A DNA stretch of 64,000 nucleotides from Oasisia sp. SBJ-2009 (lineage: Eukaryota; Annelida; Polychaeta; Sabellida; Siboglinidae). Where the stretch lies: positions 620,001-684,000 of the forward strand of contig OZ024855.1 of assembly GCA_964017155.1 (NCBI GenBank), written 5' to 3'. Under the pieces are notes generated by a model. The model had not been told where the DNA came from and made no database searches. It was given only the letters and a program-made list of their open reading frames with translations. This document shows, in pieces, positions 20,474 through 33,700 of the stretch. The translations under genes were made by a program, and so were the position numbers. Position 1 is the first letter of the stretch; each line of letters starts with the position of its first letter.

Positions 20474-23400
20474 GGGGTGATAGTTGCACAAATCGAGCAA
20501 AACGACAAAGTCCGATCCGTCTACGGGGGATCAGTTTTGAGAATCGAGAGAAACGGCCAAGTTCGACGCGCCGGTCGGTCTTCTCGGGCGTATTCCACGC
20601 ACGGAGTGTAACTACGACTCTCTCGACGAAACCAACTGACCGTGCGCGTCGTCTTGCCAACTTTTGGAAACAAATCGAGGAAAACGACAAAGTCCGATCC
20701 GTCTACGGGGGATCAGTTGGGGAAGTCTGTTTACATTCTTTTCAACATAATTCCGTGGCGACCGCTGGGTAAACGGCGGGAGTAATAATGAACCACTAAC
20801 TAGATGAGGTGACGAGGCATTTGGCGACCTTAACAGGGTGATAGTTGCACAAATCGAGGAAAACGACAAAGTCCGATCCGTCTACGGGGGATCAGTTTTG
20901 AGAATCGAGAGAAACGGCCAAGTTCGACGCGCCGGTCGGTCTTCTCGGGCGTGTTCCACGCACGGAGTGTAACTACGACTCTCTCGACGAAACCAACTGA
21001 CCGTGCGCGTCGTCTTGCCAACTTTTGGAAACAAATCGAGGAAAACGACAAAGTCCGATCCGTCTACGGGGGATCAGTTGGGGAAGTCTGTTTACATTCT
21101 TTTCAACATAATTCCGTGGCGACCGCTGGGTAAACGGCGGGAGTAATAATGAACCACTAACTAGATGAGGTGACGAGGCATTTGGCGACCTTAACAGGGT
21201 GATAGTTGCACAAATCGAGGAAAACGACAAAGTCCGATCCGTCTACGGGGGATCAGTTTTGAGAATCGAGAGAAACGGCCAAGTTCGACGCGCCGGTCGG
21301 TCTTCTCGGGCGTGTTCCACGCACGGAGTGTAACTACGACTCTCTCGACGAAACCAACTGACCGTGCGCGTCGTCTTGCCAACTTTTGGAAACAAATCGA
21401 GGAAAACGACAAAGTCCGATCCGTCTACGGGGGATCAGTTGGGGAAGTCTGTTTACATTCTTTTCAACATAATTCCGTGGCGACCGCTGGGTAAACGGCG
21501 GGAGTAATAATGAACCACTAACTAGATGAGGTGACGAGGCATTTGGCGACCTTAACAGGGTGATAGTTGCACAAATCGAGGAAAACGACAAAGTCCGATC
21601 CGTCTACGGGGGATCAGTTTTGAGAATCGAGAGAAACGGCCAAGTTCGACGCGCCGGTCGGTCTTCTCGGGCGTGTTCCACGCACGGAGTGTAACTACGA
21701 CTCTCTCGACGAAACCAACTGACCGTGCGCGTCGTCTTGCCAACTTTTGGAAACAAATCGAGGAAAACGACAAAGTCCGATCCGTCTACGGGGGATCAGT
21801 TGGGGAAGTCTGTTTACATTCTTTTCAACAGAATTCCGTGCCGACCGCTGGGTAAACGGCGGGAGTAATAATGAACCACTAACTAGATGAGGTGACGAGG
21901 CATTTGGCGACCTTAACAGGGTGATAGTTGCACAAATCGATGAAAAAGACAAAGTCCGATCCGTCTACGGGGGATCAGTTTTGAGAATCGAGAGAAACGG
22001 CCAAGTTCGACGCGCCGGTCGCTCTTCTCGGGCGTATTCCACGCACGGAGTGTAACTACGACTCTCTCGACGAAACCGACTGACCGTGCGCGTCGTCTTG
22101 CCAACTTTTGGAAACAAATCGAGGAAAACGACAAAGTCCGATCCGTCTACGGGGGATCAGTTGGGGAAGCGTAAATGTCTGTTTACATTCTTTTCAACAG
22201 AATTCCGTGCCGACCGCTGGGTAAACGGAGGGAGTAACAATGAACCACTAACTAGATGAGGTGTCAAGACATTTGGCGACCTTAACGGGGTGATAGTTGC
22301 ACAAATCGAGCAAAACGACAAAGTCCGATCCGTCTACGGGGGATCAGTTTTGAGAATCGAGAGAAACGGCCAAGTTCGACGCGCCGGTCGGTCTTCTCGG
22401 GCGTATTCCACGCACGGAGTGTAACTACGACTCTCTCGACGAAACCAACTGACCGTGCGCGTCGTCTTGCCAACTTTTGGAAACAAATCGAGGAAAACGA
22501 CAAAGTCCGATCCGTCTACGGGGGATCAGTTGGGGAAGTCTGTTTACATTCTTTTCAACATAATTCCGTGGCGACCGCTGGGTAAACGGCGGGAGTAATA
22601 ATGAACCACTAACTAGATGAGGTGACGAGGCATTTGGCGACCTTAACAGGGTGATAGTTGCACAAATCGAGGAAAACGACAAAGTCCGATCCGTCTACGG
22701 GGGATCAGTTTTGAGAATCGAGAGAAACGGCCAAGTTCGACGCGCCGGTCGGTCTTCTCGGGCGTGTTCCACGCACGGAGTGTAACTACGACTCTCTCGA
22801 CGAAACCAACTGACCGTGCGCGTCGTCTTGCCAACTTTTGGAAACAAATCGAGGAAAACGACAAAGTCCGATCCGTCTACGGGGGATCAGTTGGGGAAGT
22901 CTGTTTACATTCTTTTCAACATAATTCCGTGGCGACCGCTGGGTAAACGGCGGGAGTAATAATGAACCACTAACTAGATGAGGTGACGAGGCATTTGGCG
23001 ACCTTAACAGGGTGATAGTTGCACAAATCGAGGAAAACGACAAAGTCCGATCCGTCTACGGGGGATCAGTTTTGAGAATCGAGAGAAACGGCCAAGTTCG
23101 ACGCGCCGGTCGGTCTTCTCGGGCGTGTTCCACGCACGGAGTGTAACTACGACTCTCTCGACGAAACCAACTGACCGTGCGCGTCGTCTTGCCAACTTTT
23201 GGAAACAAATCGAGGAAAACGACAAAGTCCGATCCGTCTACGGGGGATCAGTTGGGGAAGTCTGTTTACATTCTTTTCAACATAATTCCGTGGCGACCGC
23301 TGGGTAAACGGCGGGAGTAATAATGAACCACTAACTAGATGAGGTGACGAGGCATTTGGCGACCTTAACAGGGTGATAGTTGCACAAATCGAGGAAAACG

Positions 23401-25912
23401 ACAAAGTCCGATCCGTCTACGGGGGATCAGTTTTGAGAATCGAGAGAAACGGCCAAGTTCGACGCGCCGGTCGCTCTTCTCGGGCGTATTCCACGCACGG
23501 AGTGTAACTACGACTCTCTCGACGAAACCGACTGACCGTGCGCTTCGTCTTGCCAACTTTTGGAAACAAATCGAGGAAAACGACAAAGTCCGATCCGTCT
23601 ACGGGGGATCAGTTGGGGAAGCGTAAATGTCTGTTTACATTCTTTTCAACAGAATTCCGTGCCGACCGCTGGGTAAACGGAGGGAGTAACAATGAACCAC
23701 TAACTAGATGAGGTGTCAAGACATTTGGCGACCTTAACAGGGTGATAGTTGCACAAATCGAGCAAAACGACAAAGTCCGATCCGTCTACGGGGGATCAGT
23801 TTTGAGAATCGAGAGAAACGGCCAAGTTCGACGCGCCGGTCGGTCTTCTCGGGCGTATTCCACGCACGGAGTGTAACTACGACTCTCTCGACGAAACCAA
23901 CTGACCGTGCGCGTCGTCTTGCCAACTTTTGGAAACAAATCGAGGAAAACGACAAAGTCCGATCCGTCTACGGGGGATCAGTTGGGGAAGTCTGTTTACA
24001 TTCTTTTCAACATAATTCCGTGGCGACCGCTGGGTAAACGGCGGGAGTAATAATGAACCACTAACTAGATGAGGTGACGAGGCATTTGGCGACCTTAACA
24101 GGGTGATAGTTGCACAAATCGAGGAAAACGACAAAGTCCGATCCGTCTACGGGGGATCAGTTTTGAGAATCGAGAGAAACGGCCAAGTTCGACGCGCCGG
24201 TCGGTCTTCTCGGGCGTGTTCCACGCACGGAGTGTAACTACGACTCTCTCGACGAAACCAACTGACCGTGCGCGTCGTCTTGCCAACTTTTGGAAACAAA
24301 TCGAGGAAAACGACAAAGTCCGATCCGTCTACGGGGGATCAGTTGGGGAAGTCTGTTTACATTCTTTTCAACATAATTCCGTGGCGACCGCTGGGTAAAC
24401 GGCGGGAGTAATAATGAACCACTAACTAGATGAGGTGACGAGGCATTTGGCGACCTTAACAGGGTGATAGTTGCACAAATCGAGGAAAACGACAAAGTCC
24501 GATCCGTCTACGGGGGATCAGTTTTGAGAATCGAGAGAAACGGCCAAGTTCGACGCGCCGGTCGGTCTTCTCGGGCGTGTTCCACGCACGGAGTGTAACT
24601 ACGACTCTCTCGACGAAACCAACTGACCGTGCGCGTCGTCTTGCCAACTTTTGGAAACAAATCGAGGAAAACGACAAAGTCCGATCCGTCTACGGGGGAT
24701 CAGTTGGGGAAGTCTGTTTACATTCTTTTCAACATAATTCCGTGGCGACCGCTGGGTAAACGGCGGGAGTAATAATGAACCACTAACTAGATGAGGTGAC
24801 GAGGCATTTGGCGACCTTAACAGGGTGATAGTTGCACAAATCGAGGAAAACGACAAAGTCCGATCCGTCTACGGGGGATCAGTTTTGAGAATCGAGAGAA
24901 ACGGCCAAGTTCGACGCGCCGGTCGGTCTTCTCGGGCGTATTCCACGCACGGAGTGTAACTACGACTCTCTCGACGAAACCAACTGACCGTGCGCGTCGT
25001 CTTGCCAACTTTTGGAAACAAATCGAGGAAAACGACAAAGTCCGATCCGTCTACGGGGGATCAGTTGGGGAAGTCTGTTTACATTCTTTTCAACATAATT
25101 CCGTGGCGACCGCTGGGTAAACGGCGGGAGTAATAATGAACCACTAACTAGATGAGGTGACGAGGCATTTGGCGACCTTAACAGGGTGATAGTTGCACAA
25201 ATCGAGGAAAACGACAAAGTCCGATCCGTCTACGGGGGATCAGTTTTGAGAATCGAGAGAAACGGCCAAGTTCGACGCGCCGGTCGGTCTTCTCGGGCGT
25301 GTTCCACGCACGGAGTGTAACTACGACTCTCTCGACGAAACCAACTGACCGTGCGCGTCGTCTTGCCAACTTTTGGAAACAAATCGAGGAAAACGACAAA
25401 GTCCGATCCGTCTACGGGGGATCAGTTGGGGAAGTCTGTTTACATTCTTTTCAACATAATTCCGTGGCGACCGCTGGGTAAACGGCGGGAGTAATAATGA
25501 ACCACTAACTAGATGAGGTGACGAGGCATTTGGCGACCTTAACAGGGTGATAGTTGCACAAATCGAGGAAAACGACAAAGTCCGATCCGTCTACGGGGGA
25601 TCAGTTTTGAGAATCGAGAGAAACGGCCAAGTTCGACGCGCCGGTCGCTCTTCTCGGGCGTATTCCACGCACGGAGTGTAACTACGACTCTCTCGACGAA
25701 ACCGACTGACCGTGCGCTTCGTCTTGCCAACTTTTGGAAACAAATCGAGGAAAACGACAAAGTCCGATCCGTCTACGGGGGATCAGTTGGGGAAGCGTAA
25801 ATGTCTGTTTACATTCTTTTCAACAGAATTCCGTGCCGACCGCTGGGTAAACGGAGGGAGTAACAATGAACCACTAACTAGATGAGGTGTCAAGACATTT
25901 GGCGACCTTAAC

Positions 25913-27717
25913 AGGGTGATAGTTGCACAAATCGAGCAAAACGACAAAGTCCGATCCGTCTACGGGGGATCAGTTTTGAGAATCGAGAGAAACGGCCAAG
26001 TTCGACGCGCCGGTCGGTCTTCTCGGGCGTATTCCACGCACGGAGTGTAACTACGACTCTCTCGACGAAACCAACTGACCGTGCGCGTCGTCTTGCCAAC
26101 TTTTGGAAACAAATCGAGGAAAACGACAAAGTCCGATCCGTCTACGGGGGATCAGTTGGGGAAGTCTGTTTACATTCTTTTCAACATAATTCCGTGGCGA
26201 CCGCTGGGTAAACGGCGGGAGTAATAATGAACCACTAACTAGATGAGGTGACGAGGCATTTGGCGACCTTAACAGGGTGATAGTTGCACAAATCGAGGAA
26301 AACGACAAAGTCCGATCCGTCTACGGGGGATCAGTTTTGAGAATCGAGAGAAACGGCCAAGTTCGACGCGCCGGTCGGTCTTCTCGGGCGTGTTCCACGC
26401 ACGGAGTGTAACTACGACTCTCTCGACGAAACCAACTGACCGTGCGCGTCGTCTTGCCAACTTTTGGAAACAAATCGAGGAAAACGACAAAGTCCGATCC
26501 GTCTACGGGGGATCAGTTGGGGAAGTCTGTTTACATTCTTTTCAACATAATTCCGTGGCGACCGCTGGGTAAACGGCGGGAGTAATAATGAACCACTAAC
26601 TAGATGAGGTGACGAGGCATTTGGCGACCTTAACAGGGTGATAGTTGCACAAATCGAGGAAAACGACAAAGTCCGATCCGTCTACGGGGGATCAGTTTTG
26701 AGAATCGAGAGAAACGGCCAAGTTCGACGCGCCGGTCGGTCTTCTCGGGCGTGTTCCACGCACGGAGTGTAACTACGACTCTCTCGACGAAACCAACTGA
26801 CCGTGCGCGTCGTCTTGCCAACTTTTGGAAACAAATCGAGGAAAACGACAAAGTCCGATCCGTCTACGGGGGATCAGTTGGGGAAGTCTGTTTACATTCT
26901 TTTCAACATAATTCCGTGGCGACCGCTGGGTAAACGGCGGGAGTAATAATGAACCACTAACTAGATGAGGTGACGAGGCATTTGGCGACCTTAACAGGGT
27001 GATAGTTGCACAAATCGAGGAAAACGACAAAGTCCGATCCGTCTACGGGGGATCAGTTTTGAGAATCGAGAGAAACGGCCAAGTTCGACGCGCCGGTCGG
27101 TCTTCTCGGGCGTATTCCACGCACGGAGTGTAACTACGACTCTCTCGACGAAACCAACTGACCGTGCGCGTCGTCTTGCCAACTTTTGGAAACAAATCGA
27201 GGAAAACGACAAAGTCCGATCCGTCTACGGGGGATCAGTTGGGGAAGTCTGTTTACATTCTTTTCAACATAATTCCGTGGCGACCGCTGGGTAAACGGCG
27301 GGAGTAATAATGAACCACTAACTAGATGAGGTGACGAGGCATTTGGCGACCTTAACAGGGTGATAGTTGCACAAATCGAGGAAAACGACAAAGTCCGATC
27401 CGTCTACGGGGGATCAGTTTTGAGAATCGAGAGAAACGGCCAAGTTCGACGCGCCGGTCGGTCTTCTCGGGCGTGTTCCACGCACGGAGTGTAACTACGA
27501 CTCTCTCGACGAAACCAACTGACCGTGCGCGTCGTCTTGCCAACTTTTGGAAACAAATCGAGGAAAACGACAAAGTCCGATCCGTCTACGGGGGATCAGT
27601 TGGGGAAGTCTGTTTACATTCTTTTCAACATAATTCCGTGGCGACCGCTGGGTAAACGGCGGGAGTAATAATGAACCACTAACTAGATGAGGTGACGAGG
27701 CATTTGGCGACCTTAAC
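25913..27717 (+). repeat. Transition block, copy of 23739-25543
   Basis: Five units repeat the order of 23739-25543, 2174 bp upstream: first a unit with gagcaaaacg and gtattcc, then gtgttcc, gtgttcc, gtattcc and gtgttcc. In the upstream copy the sixth unit (25544) is a type II 369-bp unit. Here the sixth unit (27718) is the first carrying the middle-zone linker gtcagttttcattc. This places the switch between the two HOR families within the unit near 27.7 kb. Confidence 0.82.
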
Positions 27718-30700
27718 AGGGTGATAGTTGCACAAATCGAGGAAAACGACAAAGTCCGATCCGTCTACGGGGGATCAGTTTTGAGAATCGAGAGAAACGG
27801 CCAAGTTCGACGCGCCGGTCGGTCTTCTCGGGCGTGTTCCACGCACGGAGTGTAACTACGACTCTCTCGACGAAACCAACTGACCGTGCGCGTCGTCTTG
27901 CCAACTTTTGGAAACAAATCGAGGAAAACGACAAAGTCCGATCCGTCTACGGGGGATCAGTTGGGGAAGTCAGTTTTCATTCTTTTCAACATAATTCCGT
28001 GGCGACCGCTGGGTAAACGGCGGGAGTAATAATGAACCACTAACTAGATGAGGTGACGAGGCATTTGGCGACCTTAACAGGGTGATAGTTGCACAAATCG
28101 AGGAAAACGACAAAGTCCGATCCGTCTACGGGGGATCAGTTTTGAGAATCGAGAGAAACGGCCAAGTTCGACGCGCCGGTCGGTCTTCTCGGGCGTGTTC
28201 CACGCACGGAGTGTAACTACGACTCTCTCGACGAAACCAACTGACCGTGCGCGTCGTCTTGCCAACTTTTGGAAACAAATCGAGGAAAACGACAAAGTCC
28301 GATCCGTCTACGGGGGATCAGTTGGGGAAGTCTGTTTACATTCTTTTCAACATAATTCCGTGGCGACCGCTGGGTAAACGGCGGGAGTAATAATGAACCA
28401 CTAACTAGATGAGGTGACGAGGCATTTGGCGACCTTAACAGGGTGATAGTTGCACAAATCGAGGAAAACGACAAAGTCCGATCCGTCTACGGGGGATCAG
28501 TTTTGAGAATCGAGAGAAACGGCCAAGTTCGACGCGCCGGTCGGTCTTCTCGGGCGTGTTCCACGCACGGAGTGTAACTACGACTCTCTCGACGAAACCA
28601 ACTGACCGTGCGCGTCGTCTTGCCAACTTTTGGAAACAAATCGAGGAAAACGACAAAGTCCGATCCGTCTACGGGGGATCAGTTGGGGAAGTCTGTTTAC
28701 ATTCTTTTCAACATAATTCCGTGGCGACCGCTGGGTAAACGGCGGGAGTAATAATGAACCACTAACTAGATGAGGTGACGAGGCATTTGGCGACCTTAAC
28801 AGGGTGATAGTTGCACAAATCGAGGAAAACGACAAAGTCCGATCCGTCTACGGGGGATCAGTTTTGAGAATCGAGAGAAACGGCCAAGTTCGACGCGCCG
28901 GTCGGTCTTCTCGGGCGTATTCCACGCACGGAGTGTAACTACGACTCTCTCGACGAAACCAACTGACCGTGCGCGTCGTCTTGCCAACTTTTGGAAACAA
29001 ATCGAGGAAAACGACAAAGTCCGATCCGTCTACGGGGGATCAGTTGGGGAAGTCTGTTTACATTCTTTTCAACAGAATTCCGTGCCGACCGCTGGGTAAA
29101 CGGCGGGAGTAATAATGAACCACTAACTAGATGAGGTGACGAGGCATTTGGAGACCTTAACAGGGTGTTAGTTGCAAAAATCGAGGAAAACGACAAAGTC
29201 CGATCCGTCTACGGGGGATCAGTTTTGAGAATCGAGAGAAACGGCCAAGTTCGACGCGCCGGTCGGTCTTCTCGGGCGTATTCCACGCTCGGAGTGTAAC
29301 TACGACTCTCTCGACGAAACCAACTGACCGTGCGCGTCGTCTTGCCAACTTTTGGAAACAAATCGAGGAAAACGACAAAGTCCGATCCGTCTACGGGGGA
29401 TCAGTTGGGGAAGTCTGTTTACATTCTTTTCAACATAATTCCGTGGCGACCGCTGGGTAAACGGCGGGAGTAATAATGAACCACTAACTAGATGAGGTGA
29501 CGAGGCATTTGGCGACCTTAACAGGGTGATAGTTGCACAAATCGAGGAAAACGACAAAGTCCGATCCGTCTACGGGGGATCAGTTTTGAGAATCGAGAGA
29601 AACGGCCAAGTTCGACGCGCCGGTCGGTCTTCTCGGGCGTGTTCCACGCACGGAGTGTAACTACGACTCTCTCGACGAAACCAACTGACCGTGCGCGTCG
29701 TCTTGCCAACTTTTGGAAACAAATCGAGGAAAACGACAAAGTCCGATCCGTCTACGGGGGATCAGTTGGGGAAGTCAGTTTTCATTCTTTTCAACATAAT
29801 TCCGTGGCGACCGCTGGGTAAACGGCGGGAGTAATAATGAACCACTAACTAGATGAGGTGACGAGGCATTTGGCGACCTTAACAGGGTGATAGTTGCACA
29901 AATCGAGGAAAACGACAAAGTCCGATCCGTCTACGGGGGATCAGTTTTGAGAATCGAGAGAAACGGCCAAGTTCGACGCGCCGGTCGGTCTTCTCGGGCG
30001 TGTTCCACGCACGGAGTGTAACTACGACTCTCTCGACGAAACCAACTGACCGTGCGCGTCGTCTTGCCAACTTTTGGAAACAAATCGAGGAAAACGACAA
30101 AGTCCGATCCGTCTACGGGGGATCAGTTGGGGAAGTCTGTTTACATTCTTTTCAACATAATTCCGTGGCGACCGCTGGGTAAACGGCGGGAGTAATAATG
30201 AACCACTAACTAGATGAGGTGACGAGGCATTTGGCGACCTTAACAGGGTGATAGTTGCACAAATCGAGGAAAACGACAAAGTCCGATCCGTCTACGGGGG
30301 ATCAGTTTTGAGAATCGAGAGAAACGGCCAAGTTCGACGCGCCGGTCGGTCTTCTCGGGCGTGTTCCACGCACGGAGTGTAACTACGACTCTCTCGACGA
30401 AACCAACTGACCGTGCGCGTCGTCTTGCCAACTTTTGGAAACAAATCGAGGAAAACGACAAAGTCCGATCCGTCTACGGGGGATCAGTTGGGGAAGTCTG
30501 TTTACATTCTTTTCAACATAATTCCGTGGCGACCGCTGGGTAAACGGCGGGAGTAATAATGAACCACTAACTAGATGAGGTGACGAGGCATTTGGCGACC
30601 TTAACAGGGTGATAGTTGCACAAATCGAGGAAAACGACAAAGTCCGATCCGTCTACGGGGGATCAGTTTTGAGAATCGAGAGAAACGGCCAAGTTCGACG

Positions 30701-33700
30701 CGCCGGTCGGTCTTCTCGGGCGTATTCCACGCACGGAGTGTAACTACGACTCTCTCGACGAAACCAACTGACCGTGCGCGTCGTCTTGCCAACTTTTGGA
30801 AACAAATCGAGGAAAACGACAAAGTCCGATCCGTCTACGGGGGATCAGTTGGGGAAGTCTGTTTACATTCTTTTCAACAGAATTCCGTGCCGACCGCTGG
30901 GTAAACGGCGGGAGTAATAATGAACCACTAACTAGATGAGGTGACGAGGCATTTGGAGACCTTAACAGGGTGTTAGTTGCAAAAATCGAGGAAAACGACA
31001 AAGTCCGATCCGTCTACGGGGGATCAGTTTTGAGAATCGAGAGAAACGGCCAAGTTCGACGCGCCGGTCGGTCTTCTCGGGCGTATTCCACGCTCGGAGT
31101 GTAACTACGACTCTCTCGACGAAACCAACTGACCGTGCGCGTCGTCTTGCCAACTTTTGGAAACAAATCGAGGAAAACGACAAAGTCCGATCCGTCTACG
31201 GGGGATCAGTTGGGGAAGTCTGTTTACATTCTTTTCAACATAATTCCGTGGCGACCGCTGGGTAAACGGCGGGAGTAATAATGAACCACTAACTAGATGA
31301 GGTGACGAGGCATTTGGCGACCTTAACAGGGTGATAGTTGCACAAATCGAGGAAAACGACAAAGTCCGATCCGTCTACGGGGGATCAGTTTTGAGAATCG
31401 AGAGAAACGGCCAAGTTCGACGCGCCGGTCGGTCTTCTCGGGCGTGTTCCACGCACGGAGTGTAACTACGACTCTCTCGACGAAACCAACTGACCGTGCG
31501 CGTCGTCTTGCCAACTTTTGGAAACAAATCGAGGAAAACGACAAAGTCCGATCCGTCTACGGGGGATCAGTTGGGGAAGTCTGTTTACATTCTTTTCAAC
31601 ATAATTCCGTGGCGACCGCTGGGTAAACGGCGGGAGTAATAATGAACCACTAACTAGATGAGGTGACGAGGCATTTGGCGACCTTAACAGGGTGATAGTT
31701 GCACAAATCGAGGAAAACGACAAAGTCCGATCCGTCTACGGGGGATCAGTTTTGAGAATCGAGAGAAACGGCCAAGTTCGACGCGCCGGTCGGTCTTCTC
31801 GGGCGTGTTCCACGCACGGAGTGTAACTACGACTCTCTCGACGAAACCAACTGACCGTGCGCGTCGTCTTGCCAACTTTTGGAAACAAATCGAGGAAAAC
31901 GACAAAGTCCGATCCGTCTACGGGGGATCAGTTGGGGAAGTCAGTTTTCATTCTTTTCAACATAATTCCGTGGCGACCGCTGGGTAAACGGCGGGAGTAA
32001 TAATGAACCACTAACTAGATGAGGTGACGAGGCATTTGGCGACCTTAACAGGGTGATAGTTGCACAAATCGAGGAAAACGACAAAGTCCGATCCGTCTAC
32101 GGGGGATCAGTTTTGAGAATCGAGAGAAACGGCCAAGTTCGACGCGCCGGTCGGTCTTCTCGGGCGTATTCCACGCACGGAGTGTAACTACGACTCTCTC
32201 GACGAAACCAACTGACCGTGCGCGTCGTCTTGCCAACTTTTGGAAACAAATCGAGGAAAACGACAAAGTCCGATCCGTCTACGGGGGATCAGTTGGGGAA
32301 GTCTGTTTACATTCTTTTCAACAGAATTCCGTGCCGACCGCTGGGTAAACGGCGGGAGTAATAATGAACCACTAACTAGATGAGGTGACGAGGCATTTGG
32401 AGACCTTAACAGGGTGTTAGTTGCAAAAATCGAGGAAAACGACAAAGTCCGATCCGTCTACGGGGGATCAGTTTTGAGAATCGAGAGAAACGGCCAAGTT
32501 CGACGCGCCGGTCGGTCTTCTCGGGCGTATTCCACGCTCGGAGTGTAACTACGACTCTCTCGACGAAACCAACTGACCGTGCGCGTCGTCTTGCCAACTT
32601 TTGGAAACAAATCGAGGAAAACGACAAAGTCCGATCCGTCTACGGGGGATCAGTTGGGGAAGTCTGTTTACATTCTTTTCAACAGAATTCCGTGCCGACC
32701 GCTGGGTAAACGGCGGGAGTAATAATGAACCACTAAATAGATGAGGTGACGAGGCATTTGGCGACCTTAACAGGGTGATAGTTGCACAAATCGAGGAAAA
32801 CGACAAAGTCCGATCCGTCTACGGGGGATCAGTTTTGAGAATCGAGAGAAACGGCCAAGTTCGACGCGCCGGTCGGTCTTCTCGGGCGTATTCCACGCAC
32901 GGAGTGTAACTACGACTCTCTCGACGAAACCAACTGACCGTGCGCGTCGTCTTGCCAACTTTTGGAAACAAATCGAGGAAAACGACAAAGTCCGATCCGT
33001 CTACGGGGGATCAGTTGGGGAAGTCTGTTTACATTCTTTTCAACATAATTCCGTGGCGACCGCTGGGTAAACGGCGGGAGTAATAATGAACCACTAACTA
33101 GATGAGGTGACGAGGCATTTGGCGACCTTAACAGGGTGATAGTTGCACAAATCGAGGAAAACGACAAAGTCCGATCCGTCTACGGGGGATCAGTTTTGAG
33201 AATCGAGAGAAACGGCCAAGTTCGACGCGCCGGTCGGTCTTCTCGGGCGTGTTCCACGCACGGAGTGTAACTACGACTCTCTCGACGAAACCAACTGACC
33301 GTGCGCGTCGTCTTGCCAACTTTTGGAAACAAATCGAGGAAAACGACAAAGTCCGATCCGTCTACGGGGGATCAGTTGGGGAAGTCTGTTTACATTCTTT
33401 TCAACATAATTCCGTGGCGACCGCTGGGTAAACGGCGGGAGTAATAATGAACCACTAACTAGATGAGGTGACGAGGCATTTGGCGACCTTAACAGGGTGA
33501 TAGTTGCACAAATCGAGGAAAACGACAAAGTCCGATCCGTCTACGGGGGATCAGTTTTGAGAATCGAGAGAAACGGCCAAGTTCGACGCGCCGGTCGGTC
33601 TTCTCGGGCGTGTTCCACGCACGGAGTGTAACTACGACTCTCTCGACGAAACCAACTGACCGTGCGCGTCGTCTTGCCAACTTTTGGAAACAAATCGAGG

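Larger units (their letters stand above)
4323..25912 (+). repeat. Left HOR zone marked by an 8-bp insertion
   Basis: Thirteen units here are 369 bp long because cgtaaatg (once cctaaatg, 6388-6395) is inserted 252 bp into the unit. They start at 4323, 6136, 7227, 9040, 10131, 11583, 14118, 15570, 16661, 18113, 21918, 23370 and 25544. A fourteenth insertion (20357-20364) lies in the 187-bp chimera. Gaps between 369-bp units are 1091, 1452, 1813, 2174 or 2535 bp, that is 369 plus two to six 361-bp units; the one exception spans the 548-bp composite. Each insertion sits in a unit with cgctcttctc (except the chimera, whose 182-bp half is absent), and is followed by a unit with gtgtcaagacatttgg and gagcaaaacg, so a block of linked variants moves together. 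Type I units carry gatgaaaaagac; type II units carry gcgcttcgtc. Confidence 0.93.
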
